Below the pieces are notes generated by a model, which had not been told where the DNA came from, ran no database searches, and saw nothing but the letters and a program-made list of their open reading frames with translations. A DNA stretch of 64,000 nucleotides. It comes from Micrasema longulum. Lineage: Eukaryota > Arthropoda > Insecta > Trichoptera > Brachycentridae. The stretch covers positions 1 through 64,000 of the forward strand of contig JAGVSM010004917.1 in assembly GCA_022494885.1 (NCBI GenBank), given 5' to 3'. Shown piece after piece: positions 53,676 through 64,000 of this stretch (its first letter is position 1; each line of letters starts with the position of its first letter). Both the position numbers and the translations under genes were made by a program.

Positions 53676-53804
53676 CATTTAAAGAGGGCAAGTTATCCCT
53701 GCTAATCCCTGTAACAGCGCCTAAAGCTTAGCTGAAATTAAGCATGTGTATAAAATATATAAGAAAATTTTGAGATTTTTAAAAAACTAGCGTTTCATTT
53801 TAAA

Positions 53805-54058
53805 ACGATATTGAACACGGTCCTGAGAACCTTAACCCCGCTTGCCTACTTTAAAAAGCATCGGGTATTCGATGTCTGGATGATTGGATGTCCACTGCGG
53901 ACTGTTCGTCGGCAGTTCATTTCAGAACTACGGGACGTGAACCTGACTTCGGAGGACGCACAGGAAATGGCAGCCGACAGAGATGCCGGGAGGATCTTCG
54001 TAGAACCGTACGCTACAACCATGGAGCAAACATAGAATGATGATGATTATGATGATAA
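53805..54058 (+). mobile_element. LINE/RTE-like C-terminus and 3' end
   Basis: PLRTVRRQFISELRDVNLTS, DAQEMAADRDAGRIFVEPYA, stop, then (TGATGA)n-like sequence. Matches the common retroelement ending with A-x-D-R-x-x-W-R, with W replaced here. Confidence 0.55.
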
Positions 54059-54969
54059 GCATTTCAGTAGCTATGTGATAACAATTTCACACCGTGGTTG
54101 TTTATCGTATTTACGATCACAATGAAACATCGGTGATCACTTAATATTAAATGTCAAAATATTTACGTTTCGCGACGTACAATCCTGCTACGCAATCACA
54201 TATTTGAAATCACCGGTGTAAATGTGGAAGATATTCCAAATCTGCTATTTTTATTTATTTATTTACTATTTATCATGCTTTTTATTGTATTTAGCCGGCG
54301 CGGCGGTTGTCAAGCCAAAAACAAGAAAAGCAGTCGCCATAGTAATTGTAATTTAATTTTCACTTTTTTTGTATTAGATACTTCTAACTATTTTGCAAAT
54401 GCGATATAATTGTATAATTTTTTATAGTAAACGCCGATTTTTCGCCAATGAACTGTATTAATTTACGGGGAAAACAAAAACAAACCGACACGAGCGTTAA
54501 CTTAGAGATTACACACGCGTTGACTTATGACTGCGATAACTTAAGCATGTTCATTATTGTTCATTGTGATCGCCCAAATGCTTAGCATGTTTTTAAGCAC
54601 CCCGGTAGTTATTTGTTATTGAGCTACAGGCGTCAATACTGTCACGTGAAATCAATAAATTCAATACATGACTTGCTGTTGGGTAGGGTCGGTACGAAAA
54701 ACAATTTATTTCCACGACTTTAGGAACTATTCTAAGGTCAAAGGTCCACATCACACATCACACATCACACATCACACCACATTACAGTACTTTAATATTG
54801 TAAAACCCGAAACAGGAATTCAATCATCGAACCCTTGAAATTCCAGAAGTTCGCATAATGAGTTTTTATAGGTTGGTGTGCCTTGTGTCGTTTGCTCACT
54901 TTTCCGACGTTTCGGATTAGATTACATCAGGGTTGCTGTTTTTATTTTTAGGAGTTAAATAATAGAATA
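54059..54969. other. Nothing recognised
   Basis: Contains a short (CACATCACA)n run at 54747-54778 and T-rich stretches; no gene. Confidence 0.35.
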
Positions 54970-55680
54970 ACGCAACAGAGAGGAAAAACATTTTTGAGAA
55001 GGGGAATATGAGAGTCTTTGCATTTACAGGGCTTATGACCTGTCATTGGCTGGTTTAAGTGGCCACTTTACACACTGTGTAACTGTTATACCCTATGGTG
55101 GTACGTGAAGTTCAATAATAAGACTCAGTGTAGTTGACTGTGGTTTATTCTAAATGCTTATTGTATTGTGGTAAGAGAGCGACTGTTTGCTAGGAGAGAC
55201 CAATCTAGAATGACTTGCCAAGCTGTGTGGGTATGCAGACGACTGTAGATATATTGTTGTCACCAACAATATACCTACATTCCTAAAAGTTACATTCACC
55301 ATTCTGCCTATGTTTGAAAATCCACATTTCCTCAACCCTTCCATCTGTTGACTTTTGTGAAGTAAAAGAGCTGAAACCTTTATCATGCGGGCGAGATTCA
55401 TCCGGTTGAACCAATTCACCTACTAGGCAACGCCTGAAAGCAATTTTCCAATTTTTTATACTTCTTCATTTACCGGATAGTAAATTCAACAATGTTTTGA
55501 GTATGTCCAAATACTTGCCGACTGGCTGGATTTTCTCCCTAAAGAGTTGTTCATATTTAAATTTGTTGCAACAGAGAGGGAAAACATTTTTGAGAATGGT
55601 AATATGGGAGTCTAGGCATTTACAGGGCTTATGACCTGTCGTTGGCTGGTTTAAGTGACCACTTTACACTTTACTTTACT
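54970..55680 (+). repeat. Foldback/tandem repeat family, tandem copy with insertion
   Basis: GGGCTTATGACCTGTC at 55029 and 55625. About 205 bp of unrelated sequence (55085-55290) interrupts the first unit between GTGTAAC and TACATTCACC; without it the period is about 390 bp. Confidence 0.72.
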
Positions 55681-55784
55681 TTAATACATTTTTAAAATAA
55701 ATAAAAAAAATAGCACGATGAATTCAGTTGATATTGAATTGAATGTCAACTGTCAACTGTCAATCGGTATTCGATTGAAATGTC

Positions 55785-56130
55785 AACTGGCCGAACCGTT
55801 TTAGAAATTGATAAGTGCTAAAAACGGCCGCGCCGAGCGCCATATGTCCTGCAATATGACGCATGCGTGTAATTATGGTATTATGTCAAAAGTACCATCT
55901 CAAAGAAAAATAGCCCTTAAGAAATAATGTTTGAAATACTGTTTTCCAAATCAAGAATCTTCAAATAATTTGTGTAATCTGCAAGTTTAATCTAAAAAAA
56001 AACCCGCACTGGGGTTAATACATTCAAAATATAGTATACCTACTTATTTGTATGAAAATATAATCTGGAATAATCGGCTAGTTTCTTGCCTCACCGCAGG
56101 CACTGGGCGCGCTTTATTAATATTAATATT
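55785..56130 (+). repeat. Dispersed repeat, copy B
   Basis: Collinear with 26445-26745 (AGTACCATCTCAAAGAAAAA, GTAATCTGCAAG). Confidence 0.6.
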
Positions 56131-57019
56131 TATATTACGATAAAAATACAAACGGTGGAAATCATTTAAAATAAATAGTAATCATTTATTTGTTTTTCTG
56201 TAAATAAAGTTACAGTAAAATATTATTATGGTTAGTCAAATATAATGGGTAAGCTGCGCATAATCGCTTCTAAACACGGTTCGCCCCTGGTAAATATGTA
56301 TCCCAAAATGAATTCTTTTTTGGCATGATTTGCTTTGTTTGTCTGCGTGTAAATAAACGCGAACAGTAAAATATAAAACGTTTCTGGTACTACAAAGCTT
56401 TGTAATCAAATAAAATAATTGAAAGCGGTTACTGGAAGCGCTATTTCGAGTCAAAACTCTTATGGGATCTCGTCCACCACAAAATAGGGGAAAGCGCCCA
56501 TAAATGGGACAAAATACAAATGGACAATTCGTATCGAGTTTTTTTGGTACATATTATGGCAGCTCAGAAGGCCTGATCAAAGTGGCGTCGTTACATTCAG
56601 GCTTGTAAAACCAGCGTAATGAGGAACTTCAGCTCTATGGGAAATTTGATTCAATAAATAATGTTTTCTTGCACGGGGTAAAATTGGAGCATTAAATTGT
56701 ACGGCAAAGTTTCCTGAAAATGTACGAAAAAAGCAATTAAAAACATTTTGATAAAAACGAAAAACTATGAATGACGTCACAGGTTCATATGAATCAACCA
56801 ATTGTGAAGAGAGTTGTGGAATTTTTTTGGTTTGCTTGCCGTAAATAAACCAATGGACAAAATTAATAAGCGGAAGAAAACCTATGACGCTACACGCAGA
56901 GTTAATTCAGAAATACAAAACTCTAAAAAATCGTCGCCCGGATAATAACAATACATTTCAATTTTTTAAGAAAAATGGCTTAGTTTTACAGTCTATTAAG
57001 AAATAAAATCGTATCTCAA
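56131..57019. other. Mostly unassigned
   Basis: 56205-56290 matches the small repeat at 28010-28130. The remainder has no recognisable coding or RNA. Confidence 0.35.
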
Positions 57020-57420
57020 ATATCATTTTAATTTTGTTTGTTATATATATTTTTTATTCTTCTATTAATTTCAATGATATTATTATTCCTTTTTTTTTTC
57101 AATACTACTATATTTTACTAGTATTTTGTTGGTTTCAATGATACTATTTATTTTGCATATTTGATTATGAATGAATCAAATTTATATGTATATTTTGTAT
57201 TTTAATTTAACTCTGATTATCTTTTTTAAATTGTATTCTTTGTAATTTTATTATTTATTACTTATTTCTTGTTTTTCTGGATTGTTATTATATTGCATCA
57301 CATGTCATTTTATTTTGATCTAATTTATTTTACTTTGTATTTTTTATTGTTATTTATTATGACTTGGCACGGGCACAGCCTAAAAAGCCTTAATAAGTTC
57401 GCTTACATTTCAACGACCGT
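57020..57420 (+). mobile_element. LINE 3' UTR
   Basis: TTTTGATCTAATTTATTTTA, ACTTGGCACGGGCACAGCCT and CCTTAATAAGTTCGCTTAC are the inverse of 62540-62620. Confidence 0.6.
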
Positions 57421-58049
57421 AATTTTGAAAGGAAAATATTTTTTTAAAAAATGAAAAAACTACTTTACTTCCTAATATGGTATGATATATCATTTAGAAA
57501 ATCAAATTTCGGTTAGCAATAGTAAAATACCTATTTACAAATTATCATCGATACTATTAATTTGTCTCTTGGATTAGAGTATCAATTCAATGCCTTATGC
57601 ACCACTCGGTTTGGAAAGGGAATTATGGTGATAAAAGTTGCAGTTTTCTCACGCTTTATTACAAATTCTGAATTATTCAACGAGTAATAAATTAACATTT
57701 TTAATTTTCGTCTGTTTTTCTGTGCTCCAAGTAACAAGCATAATTGCCTACAAGTATACAAAAGGGTCTCAAAGTTTCATTTATAAAATGTTCCATTTAT
57801 GTCTACTCTCCCCTACAAAAATGCCTTAAAAATATCAATTTTCGCTTTCGCTCACGCGAAGGAGGGTCTCGTGAAAACGCCCGACAGTAATAAATTTCAG
57901 GCAATATTTTCAGGACCGCTTACTGAAAAGCCTTCACAGCTTTCAGGGTCGTCATATTAATAATAATTTTTGAGAGATATAAGAGGCGTGATGGAGTAAT
58001 AAGTAATCGACGAAACTCTTTAGTTCGAAAAAACGCTTTTTAAATCTGT
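57421..58049. other. Nothing recognised
   Basis: AT-rich intergenic sequence. Confidence 0.3.
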
Positions 58050-58290
58050 TGACCTTTTGACTAAAAGCAACCACATACTATTATTTCGCCATTTCCCGGT
58101 AAAAGGAAAGAAAGCCAAAGAGAAAAAACGCTTTATATGTCTATCCTTACATACATTCTTATCTTCATGTACATTCATACATCGTTATAAATTCGTTTTA
58201 TCAGTACACTCCCACTTGCTTTTTAATGATGCACACGCTTACACACGCGTGAGCACTTACTCTCATAAAATACACACAAACACACCCTCC
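58050..58290 (-). mobile_element. RTE-like 3' end, decayed
   Basis: TTCGCCATTTCCCGGTAAAA, TATCCTTACATACATTCTTA parallel 47773-47850 (GCCATTTCCCCGTAGGGG). Confidence 0.45.
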
Positions 58291-58323
58291 TAGTATGTCT
58301 GCTTTCAACATGACTAGATTCAC

Positions 58324-58697
58324 TATTAAATGTAGTTATGCAGAAAGCAGTTTGTGAATAGAATGAATAATCCAATATGCACAACGGTTGGAATGTTTTT
58401 TACTTTGACAAATGATCAACAATTAATATATATGTTTTTTTTTAATATTTCAAACAATATCTAATTACGTATTTGGCGTAAGATTCTTCTAGAGCAGTAG
58501 GTGTTATCTGCAAATTGAGAAATGCCGTTTTTGAAATCGACACTATTTTTAGAAGGTGATTATTACAGTTTTTTGTATGAAAGTGACTTAACTGTTTTAA
58601 GCAAAACATAGAATTGACTTTACTGCACATAATAACATTAATACAGCATTTTTGGAAAATTGTGGACTGGCTGTTTTCTGCATAACTTCTTTCAATT
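58324..58697 (+). mobile_element. Nonautonomous TIR element, copy 4
   Basis: Left ATGTAGTTATGCAGAAAGC, right GCATAACTTCTTTCAATT; body TCTGCAAATTGAGAAATGCC, TTAGAAGGTGATTATTACAG. 374 bp, the most compact copy with both ends. Confidence 0.65.
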
Positions 58698-58734
58698 ATA
58701 TAGTTTAGGGGGATAATCAAGCGGCTCAAAAAAG

Positions 58735-59099
58735 AAGAGCCACAGAGAACAGCATACTGTATGAGTTTGGACTAACACTCAACAATAAATAAATATCTAC
58801 CCAGCCATATATGTCTCACATTCTATTTTCATATCGCATCTCCATACAACAATATTCACGCTTGTGAGTGCCTGCCAAAACCAGATTAAATTCATTAGAA
58901 AAATAACATCTAACAGGTAGTGCTCCCAATATAATATCAACTACCGAGCTGTACCGGCATCTACCTGGACCGCAAGTTCCATGCACAGGCTGTGCCAACG
59001 GTCAACGACCGCCAGCTTCACCAAAAGGTTCTAGTTCTACGTCATGCCTCAACTAGAGATGCAAGGCCGGTAGTATACAGTTGGTAGTTAATTGTAAGA
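58735..59099. other. Nothing recognised
   Basis: Slightly GC-richer than surroundings near 58930-59030; no domain or splice pattern. Confidence 0.3.
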
Positions 59100-59106
59100 A
59101 ACGTAT

Positions 59107-59214
59107 TCTACCGTATAATATGGTAGAATACGGTAGAATACGGAAGAATACGGTAGAGTACGGTAGAATACGGTAGAATACGGTAGAATACGGTAGAATG
59201 CGGTAGAATACGGT
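59107..59214. repeat. 10-bp minisatellite (CGGTAGAATA)n
   Basis: About ten units, nearly identical, e.g. 59156-59213. CGGTAG-like words recur at 59070-59090 and 59672-59720, flanking the array. Confidence 0.85.
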
Positions 59215-60189
59215 ATTTTTTACAGAAAACATTTTTAATAACATGGCTGTGTAATCACTTGATAAGTAATATTTGATTATAAGGCCTGTTTTATACCATT
59301 GATATTTTATAGAAGGAAACTAAACCGATGTAAGAACCCGCATAATACGTTAAAATACGGTAATTTTCATGAAAAACAATTTATTTAAAAAAAAACCGTT
59401 AAATCACTTTATTAGTTATATTTTATTATTTTCATCCAAAGCGCACTGCCTCTTTTCAGTCCATAAGGCACTGTTTAATATTTTTATTTTTTTACCTTTT
59501 TCACGTAAAGCAGCCGTACTGTCACGAAACATGAAATTATTCATTAATAAACTACTAAAGAGACGGTAAAGGGATCAAAATAAAACAAAAACAAAAATAA
59601 TAAAATCATATTAAAAAGTATTAATTTATAAAATATTAAATATTTTTTACCTAAAAAATTAACTACTAAAACTACGGTAGGGAACGGTAGACTACTGGTA
59701 TACTACTGATTTGGTAGACTACCAAACTACTAGTTGAAGAGTTGCGCAACCTTTTCCAAAATATAGAGTACTCGCTACATTTTCCTCATGAAAGCGATAA
59801 AACCGGTCACTGGTTATTACAAACGTGTGGATTAAATTATCACTCGTCTTTTGTTTTTATAACGAGATATTTTACATTTAAATTTAATCAACGCCGGTGA
59901 AGGGTGTGTTTGCGGAATATTGAACACAGATTTTCACATTTCAATTTACTTGGGGAATTGAACGAAGTAATATGGGAAGAATGAAGAAAGAAAAAGTCAT
60001 AGAAATTTCTGTCATATCCTCACATCTCTTTCCGGTCGTCATCACACAAATGTGAAATGAATAGAGAAATACCAACACACACTGGAACCTCGATTTGCAC
60101 GGTTTCAAAACACGGTCCAAAAATTTAATTTAAATAATGCGTAATAATAATTTACTCAAATATTTCAATTTTCGTTACCATTTTCAACA

Positions 60190-60296
60190 AGTTGTAAATA
60201 ACTCACTATTAGAAAATGAAAATCAATTGGGGTTGAATGGGTTTCGAACCTCAGACCCCTGATCTGTGAGTCCGCAACACTAGCCACGGGGTAAAG
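60190..60296 (-). mobile_element. tRNA-derived SINE-like sequence, type 3
   Basis: Minus strand A-box region TGGCTAGTGTTG, then B-box GGTTCGAAACC (60250-60240), spacing as in a tRNA; followed by CCCCAATTGATTTTC. Stems pair poorly, so a SINE or pseudogene rather than a tRNA gene. Confidence 0.5.
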
Positions 60297-60334
60297 TAAA
60301 CAGTTGTCGGCAATTAAAGAGATGATTTATTTTC

Positions 60335-60690
60335 AATTTGTTACAACAGAGAGGAAAACATTTTTGAGATAGGAACATGGAAGTATTGGCATTTACAGAG
60401 CATATGATCTGTCGTTGGCTGGTTTAAGTGGCCACAAGTAACATTCACCATCCTGCGTATGTTTAAGCATCCACATTTCCTCAACTTTTCCATATGTTGA
60501 GTTTTGTGAAGTAAAGGGGCTAAAGGAAGGAAACCCAGCCAGTCTGCAAACATTTGGACGTAATTAAAATATTTTTGAATTAACTAACTGGTAAAAGGAG
60601 TATAAAAATTTTAAAATTGTTTTCAGGCGTTGCCTAGTAGTTGAATTGGTTCAGCCGGATGAATCTCACCCACACGATAAAGGTTTCAAT
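60335..60690. repeat. Foldback/tandem repeat family, copy
   Basis: GGCTGGTTTAAGTGGCCAC at 60417 then, in the inverse sense, CCCAGCCAGTCTGCAAACAT at 60534 and GGCGTTGCCTAGTAGTTG at 60627. Confidence 0.65.
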
Positions 60691-60731
60691 TTTTTTTTTT
60701 TCTTTTTATTAATAAATTTTCATAAAGAGAA

Positions 60732-61025
60732 CATGTTTTTGTAAAATTCTAAACATATCTACTTTTACACATCTAATAAATGTTATCACTGTAACTCTCA
60801 AAAAAAAAGACTAACTCTTGTGCTTGGAGAGTGACTTACACTGTTTTAGTTGTTTATTTATAAGAGTTTATATAATTTTAAATACGAGTACATGAGAAAG
60901 AAAAATAAAAACACAGGATATAAAAAGCAAAAACATAAAACAAAAATACATTAATACTAATTAAAATTTAATGTTGTTTTTACACGTGTTCAAAATATTT
61001 CTTTAGATTAACCCTGGATTTATTT
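60732..61025. repeat. Dispersed repeat, copy B
   Basis: Same orientation as 12085-12370; inserted within the foldback-family block (GATAAAGGTTTCA at 60677 and TACTTCACAAAAGTCGACAG at 61049 were once joined). Confidence 0.7.
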
Positions 61026-61044
61026 ATTTATTGATATTTATATA

Positions 61045-61170
61045 TTTTACTTCACAAAAGTCGACAGACGGAGGAGTTGAGAAAATATAAATGTTTAAAT
61101 ATGGGAAGAATGGTGAATATTACACAGTGCGTAAAATGGCCATATAAACCAGTCAATGATAGCCCGTAAG
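61045..61170 (-). repeat. Foldback/tandem repeat fragment
   Basis: GACAGACGGAGGAGTTGAG, AATGGTGAATATTACACAGT and TATAAACCAGTCAATGAT. Confidence 0.6.
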
Positions 61171-61174
61171 CCTA

Positions 61175-61450
61175 TTTTTTTTTTCATTTTATTCTTCATA
61201 GCTCCAAAAGGGTTCAATGTATTTCATAAGGACAAAATGATAGAGATTAATGATTAGAATTGGTTGCAATTTAAATTGTTGTTGAAATTGTGGATAGAAA
61301 AAAGCAGATTTAAATAGCTTCTTTTTTATGATTAGCATATAGGTACATTTTTTTCTTTTAAATAAAATGTATACCTACACACAGGCCATGCCTTTGGGAT
61401 ATTATTTTTTTGTGTTTATTTAATTTTTTTTTATTATTTGGAACTTATGT
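61175..61450 (+). mobile_element. LINE 3' UTR
   Basis: ACACACAGGCCATGCCTTTG near 61380 with T-rich surroundings, as in 15690-15720. Confidence 0.45.
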
Positions 61451-61454
61451 TTAC

Positions 61455-61975
61455 TTAAATTTATTTCAACAGAGAGGGAAAACATTGTTGAGAAGGGAAT
61501 ATGGAAGTCTAGGCATTTACAGGGCTTATGATCTGTCATTGGCTGGTTTAAGTGGCCACTACACTGTGTAACATTAATCACTCTGCCCAGTAACTACCTG
61601 GTAAAAGAAGAAGTATAAAAGTTGGAAAATTGTTTTCAGGCGTTGCCTAGTAGGTGATTTGGTTTAGCTGGATGAATCTCGCCCACATAATAAAGGTTTC
61701 AGCTCCTTTACTTCACAAAAGTCAACAGATGGAAGAGTTGAGGAAATGTGGATGTTTAAACACATGGGCAGAGCGGTGAATGTTACACAGTGTGTAAAAC
61801 GGCCACTTAAACCAGCCAATGACGGGTCGTAAGCCCTGTAAATGATTAGACTTCCATATTCCCTTCTCAACAATGTCTTCCCTCTGTTGAAATAAATTTA
61901 ACTATGAATAACTCCCTAGGGAGGAAATCCAGCCAGTCTGCAAGCTTTTGGACATACCTAAACATTGTTATGTAT
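61455..61975. repeat. Foldback repeat family, best two-armed copy
   Basis: Left arm: AACATTGTTGAGAAGGGAAT, GTCATTGGCTGGTTTAAGTG. Right arm, inverted: ACTTAAACCAGCCAATGAC, TATTCCCTTCTCAACAATGT. The arms are about 130 bp around a 230-bp middle. Confidence 0.75.
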
Positions 61976-62489
61976 ACTTTTTGTATAATGAAAAGAAAAA
62001 TTTTATAAGAAAAAAAAAAGGAAAAGAAGTGCTTTCAAATACAATAAACAGTTATTTTTTTTTTTTTCAAGGAGACTAATTGTGCGTCGTTTTTTTTTAA
62101 GTACACTTATTTTACACGGTACTGTGGGAAACGTATCTCCCATGTAAAAATAGGTTCCATTGTACGGTGAAATACAAATAATTATATTTTTCAATCTCAC
62201 GATAGCCGGGTTTGATATGACAGTTCAGCTCGAGGGAATTTATATGAGCTTTTAGAAGAAGAAAAAGAACGATTTATAAAAAAGATAATATATATATTTT
62301 ATAACAATTGAGGACCGTTTTAACAAAGCGAAATATCTACAAAATTTAAATTTTTCAGAAAATTATTTCATGTTAAAAATAAAACAATTACGATTAAAAA
62401 AAAAGAAAAATTACATTTTATATACATATTGGTGACGCGGAGAGAGGCAAAAAAGTTAATTCCTCGATAGCTTAGAGAGCGCATGAACT

Positions 62490-63365
62490 ATTTATTTATT
62501 TATTTATTCATGCAAAATTACAAAACTAAATATTTATGAACTTATTAAGGATTTTTAGGCTATGCCCGTGTCAAGCCACTATAAATAACAATAAAAATAC
62601 ATAGTAAAATTAATTAGATCAAATTATAATGACATAGTATCACAATCTAGAAAAAAAGGTAAATGTAATAAATTATCTAATTCCAAAGAATACAATGCAA
62701 AAAAGATAATCAGAAATAATTTTTAAAATATAAATTATACAAATTAAGAATCACACATTATCAAATACACAAAATAGTGGTATCATTAAAATCAACAAAA
62801 TAATAGTAAAATATAGTAGTATTGTAAAAAAGAATACAAAATATGAGCATCATTTAAATCAACAGAAAAAGAATATATACTATATATAAAAGCATAATTG
62901 AAATGATAATTGAGTTATGTTTTCTAGAAATTCACTCAATTATAGTAAGAAATATAAGAAATAGGAGCAATAAATCATATGCCAAATAATAGTACGTACT
63001 AAGTTAAATTATACAAAAACACATAATAAAAACATCAAAATTATCAATATATATAAAAAGCAAATAAAAGTAAAGAGCATGGAAGGAAAGCAGATTTGTA
63101 AATTTTTGCTAATTTCGTACTTGAAAAAAAATTGACAACCTCGTCCCTATCGATGTGTAGCAACCAATTGCAAACATTTTTCTTAAATACATTGGCACTT
63201 GTGGAGTTTTTTATGGCTGCCGGAAGTTGATTAAAAAATTTCGGAGCCAGGAAGGTAAAGTTTCTTTGAGCTAGCTTCAAGTGAGTGGTTGTCCTGACTT
63301 TATCTACAGATTTCCAGAACTTCACAAGTGCCTCCTGAACTGATCCATGATGGTCCAACAAGGTC
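62490..63365 (-). mobile_element. Antisense LINE C-terminus and 3' UTR
   Basis: Minus frame 63361-63044: LDHHGSVQEALVKFWKSVDK, THLKLAQRNFTFLAPKFFNQ, LPAAIKNSTSANVFKKNVC. The 3' UTR runs to the T-rich tail at 62490-62510 and matches 57020-57420. Confidence 0.72.
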
Positions 63366-64000
63366 AGCCAACACCCGTTATTAAAAAAACAATTAAAATA
63401 CTTTGTTTTTACTGATAAAATACAGTTTGTTTTTTAATTTGCATAAAGTTGATACATACTCAAAAGTGTCATATTAAAGCCAAAACATGACTTTTGCAAA
63501 TAACTGCCTATTTGCGTTTGACGGCAGAATACTTGTTAAATCCCCAATAGATTGGCATTAATTATATATTTTAATACAATAAATTAACTCTACCTAAACA
63601 ATCTTAGAATCTATTTAAATGTACAGTGTGGATAGTCAAGGCATGATCTAGGCAGACATGGAAAGTCAGGAGTGATAACATCGCTTACTTCTTGAATTCT
63701 TACCTTTGCTGTGGGAACACATCGACTTTCAGAGATTTTTTTTAATGTTCTGAGGATCCTTGGCATAGGATTGGGGTGTTGTGATAGTTGTCTGGTTTAC
63801 GGGACGCCAATTCACCAATCAGCAGAACTCACCAAAGAGAACTTTTGACATCACACGTGGAGTATTATCAAAATTACAAAACTTTAAAAGACCATTGCGC
63901 TAATAATACGCTGGACAAAAGTTTGATAGTTTATTAACAAATGAAAATACATATTCAAATTCACATATTTTAATATATTATATTGGATTTAAAAATTAAC
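63366..64000. other. Unassigned; possible minus-strand coding segment
   Basis: On the minus strand about 63815-63630 is open (RTLKKISESRCVPTAK) with a donor-like AAAG|GTAAGA at 63704-63698. No protein family recognised; could be host exon or old mobile element. Confidence 0.2.

Overview
This window is AT-rich, intron-bearing nuclear DNA from an arthropod, most likely an insect. The evidence is eukaryotic splice sites, insect-style astacin proteases, jockey/CR1-like and RTE-like LINE fragments, tRNA-derived SINEs and short inverted-repeat elements. I cannot place it below that level. It is not prokaryotic: there are no operons, ribosome-binding sites or CRISPR arrays.

Only two host protein genes can be supported. 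Both are on the + strand and both encode astacin-family (M12A) zinc metalloproteases. Gene 1 has exons 2-6 at 3647-3841, 5500-5609, 10299-10503, 11412-11548 and 12690-12779; its first exon was not found. Gene 2 is complete in six exons: 39621-39750, 42238-42432, 43951-44060, 47380-47572, 49565-49701 and 52547-52630 (282 residues). Gene 2 has a signal peptide, a propeptide with the FEGDI aspartate switch, the zinc site HEILHALGFHH, a Met-turn (SLMHY) and four cysteines. Intron phases are identical in the two genes, four of the five comparable exons have equal or nearly equal lengths, and parts of introns 1 and 2 are homologous. They are therefore tandem duplicates, about 27 kb apart.

Almost everything else is decayed mobile DNA. 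LINE remnants, mostly the reverse-transcriptase C-terminus plus 3' UTR, lie in both orientations through introns and intergenic DNA. The freshest is at 20692-21290. RTE-type 3' ends lie at 1-326, 44200-44530, 47735-48200 and 58050-58290. At least three tRNA-derived SINE types occur (near 30430-30625, 24463-24545 and 60190-60296).

Nonautonomous families include a TIR element with an AACGTAGTTATGCAG terminus (four copies, two of them fused head to head at 40403), two other TIR elements at 38247-38497 and 38963-39380 just upstream of gene 2, and a foldback/tandem family with a TTTAAGTGGCCACTT core (about 15 occurrences). A further element (17200-17932, 21816-22546, and 31005-31720 inverted) has internal approx. 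100-bp units, a nested 3' hairpin and a simple-repeat tail. The 13-39 kb interval between the genes is almost entirely repeats, with long inverted repeats at 28428-30178, 19800/24860 and 23641/27690. The last 11 kb (52.7-64 kb) is repeats with no confident host gene.
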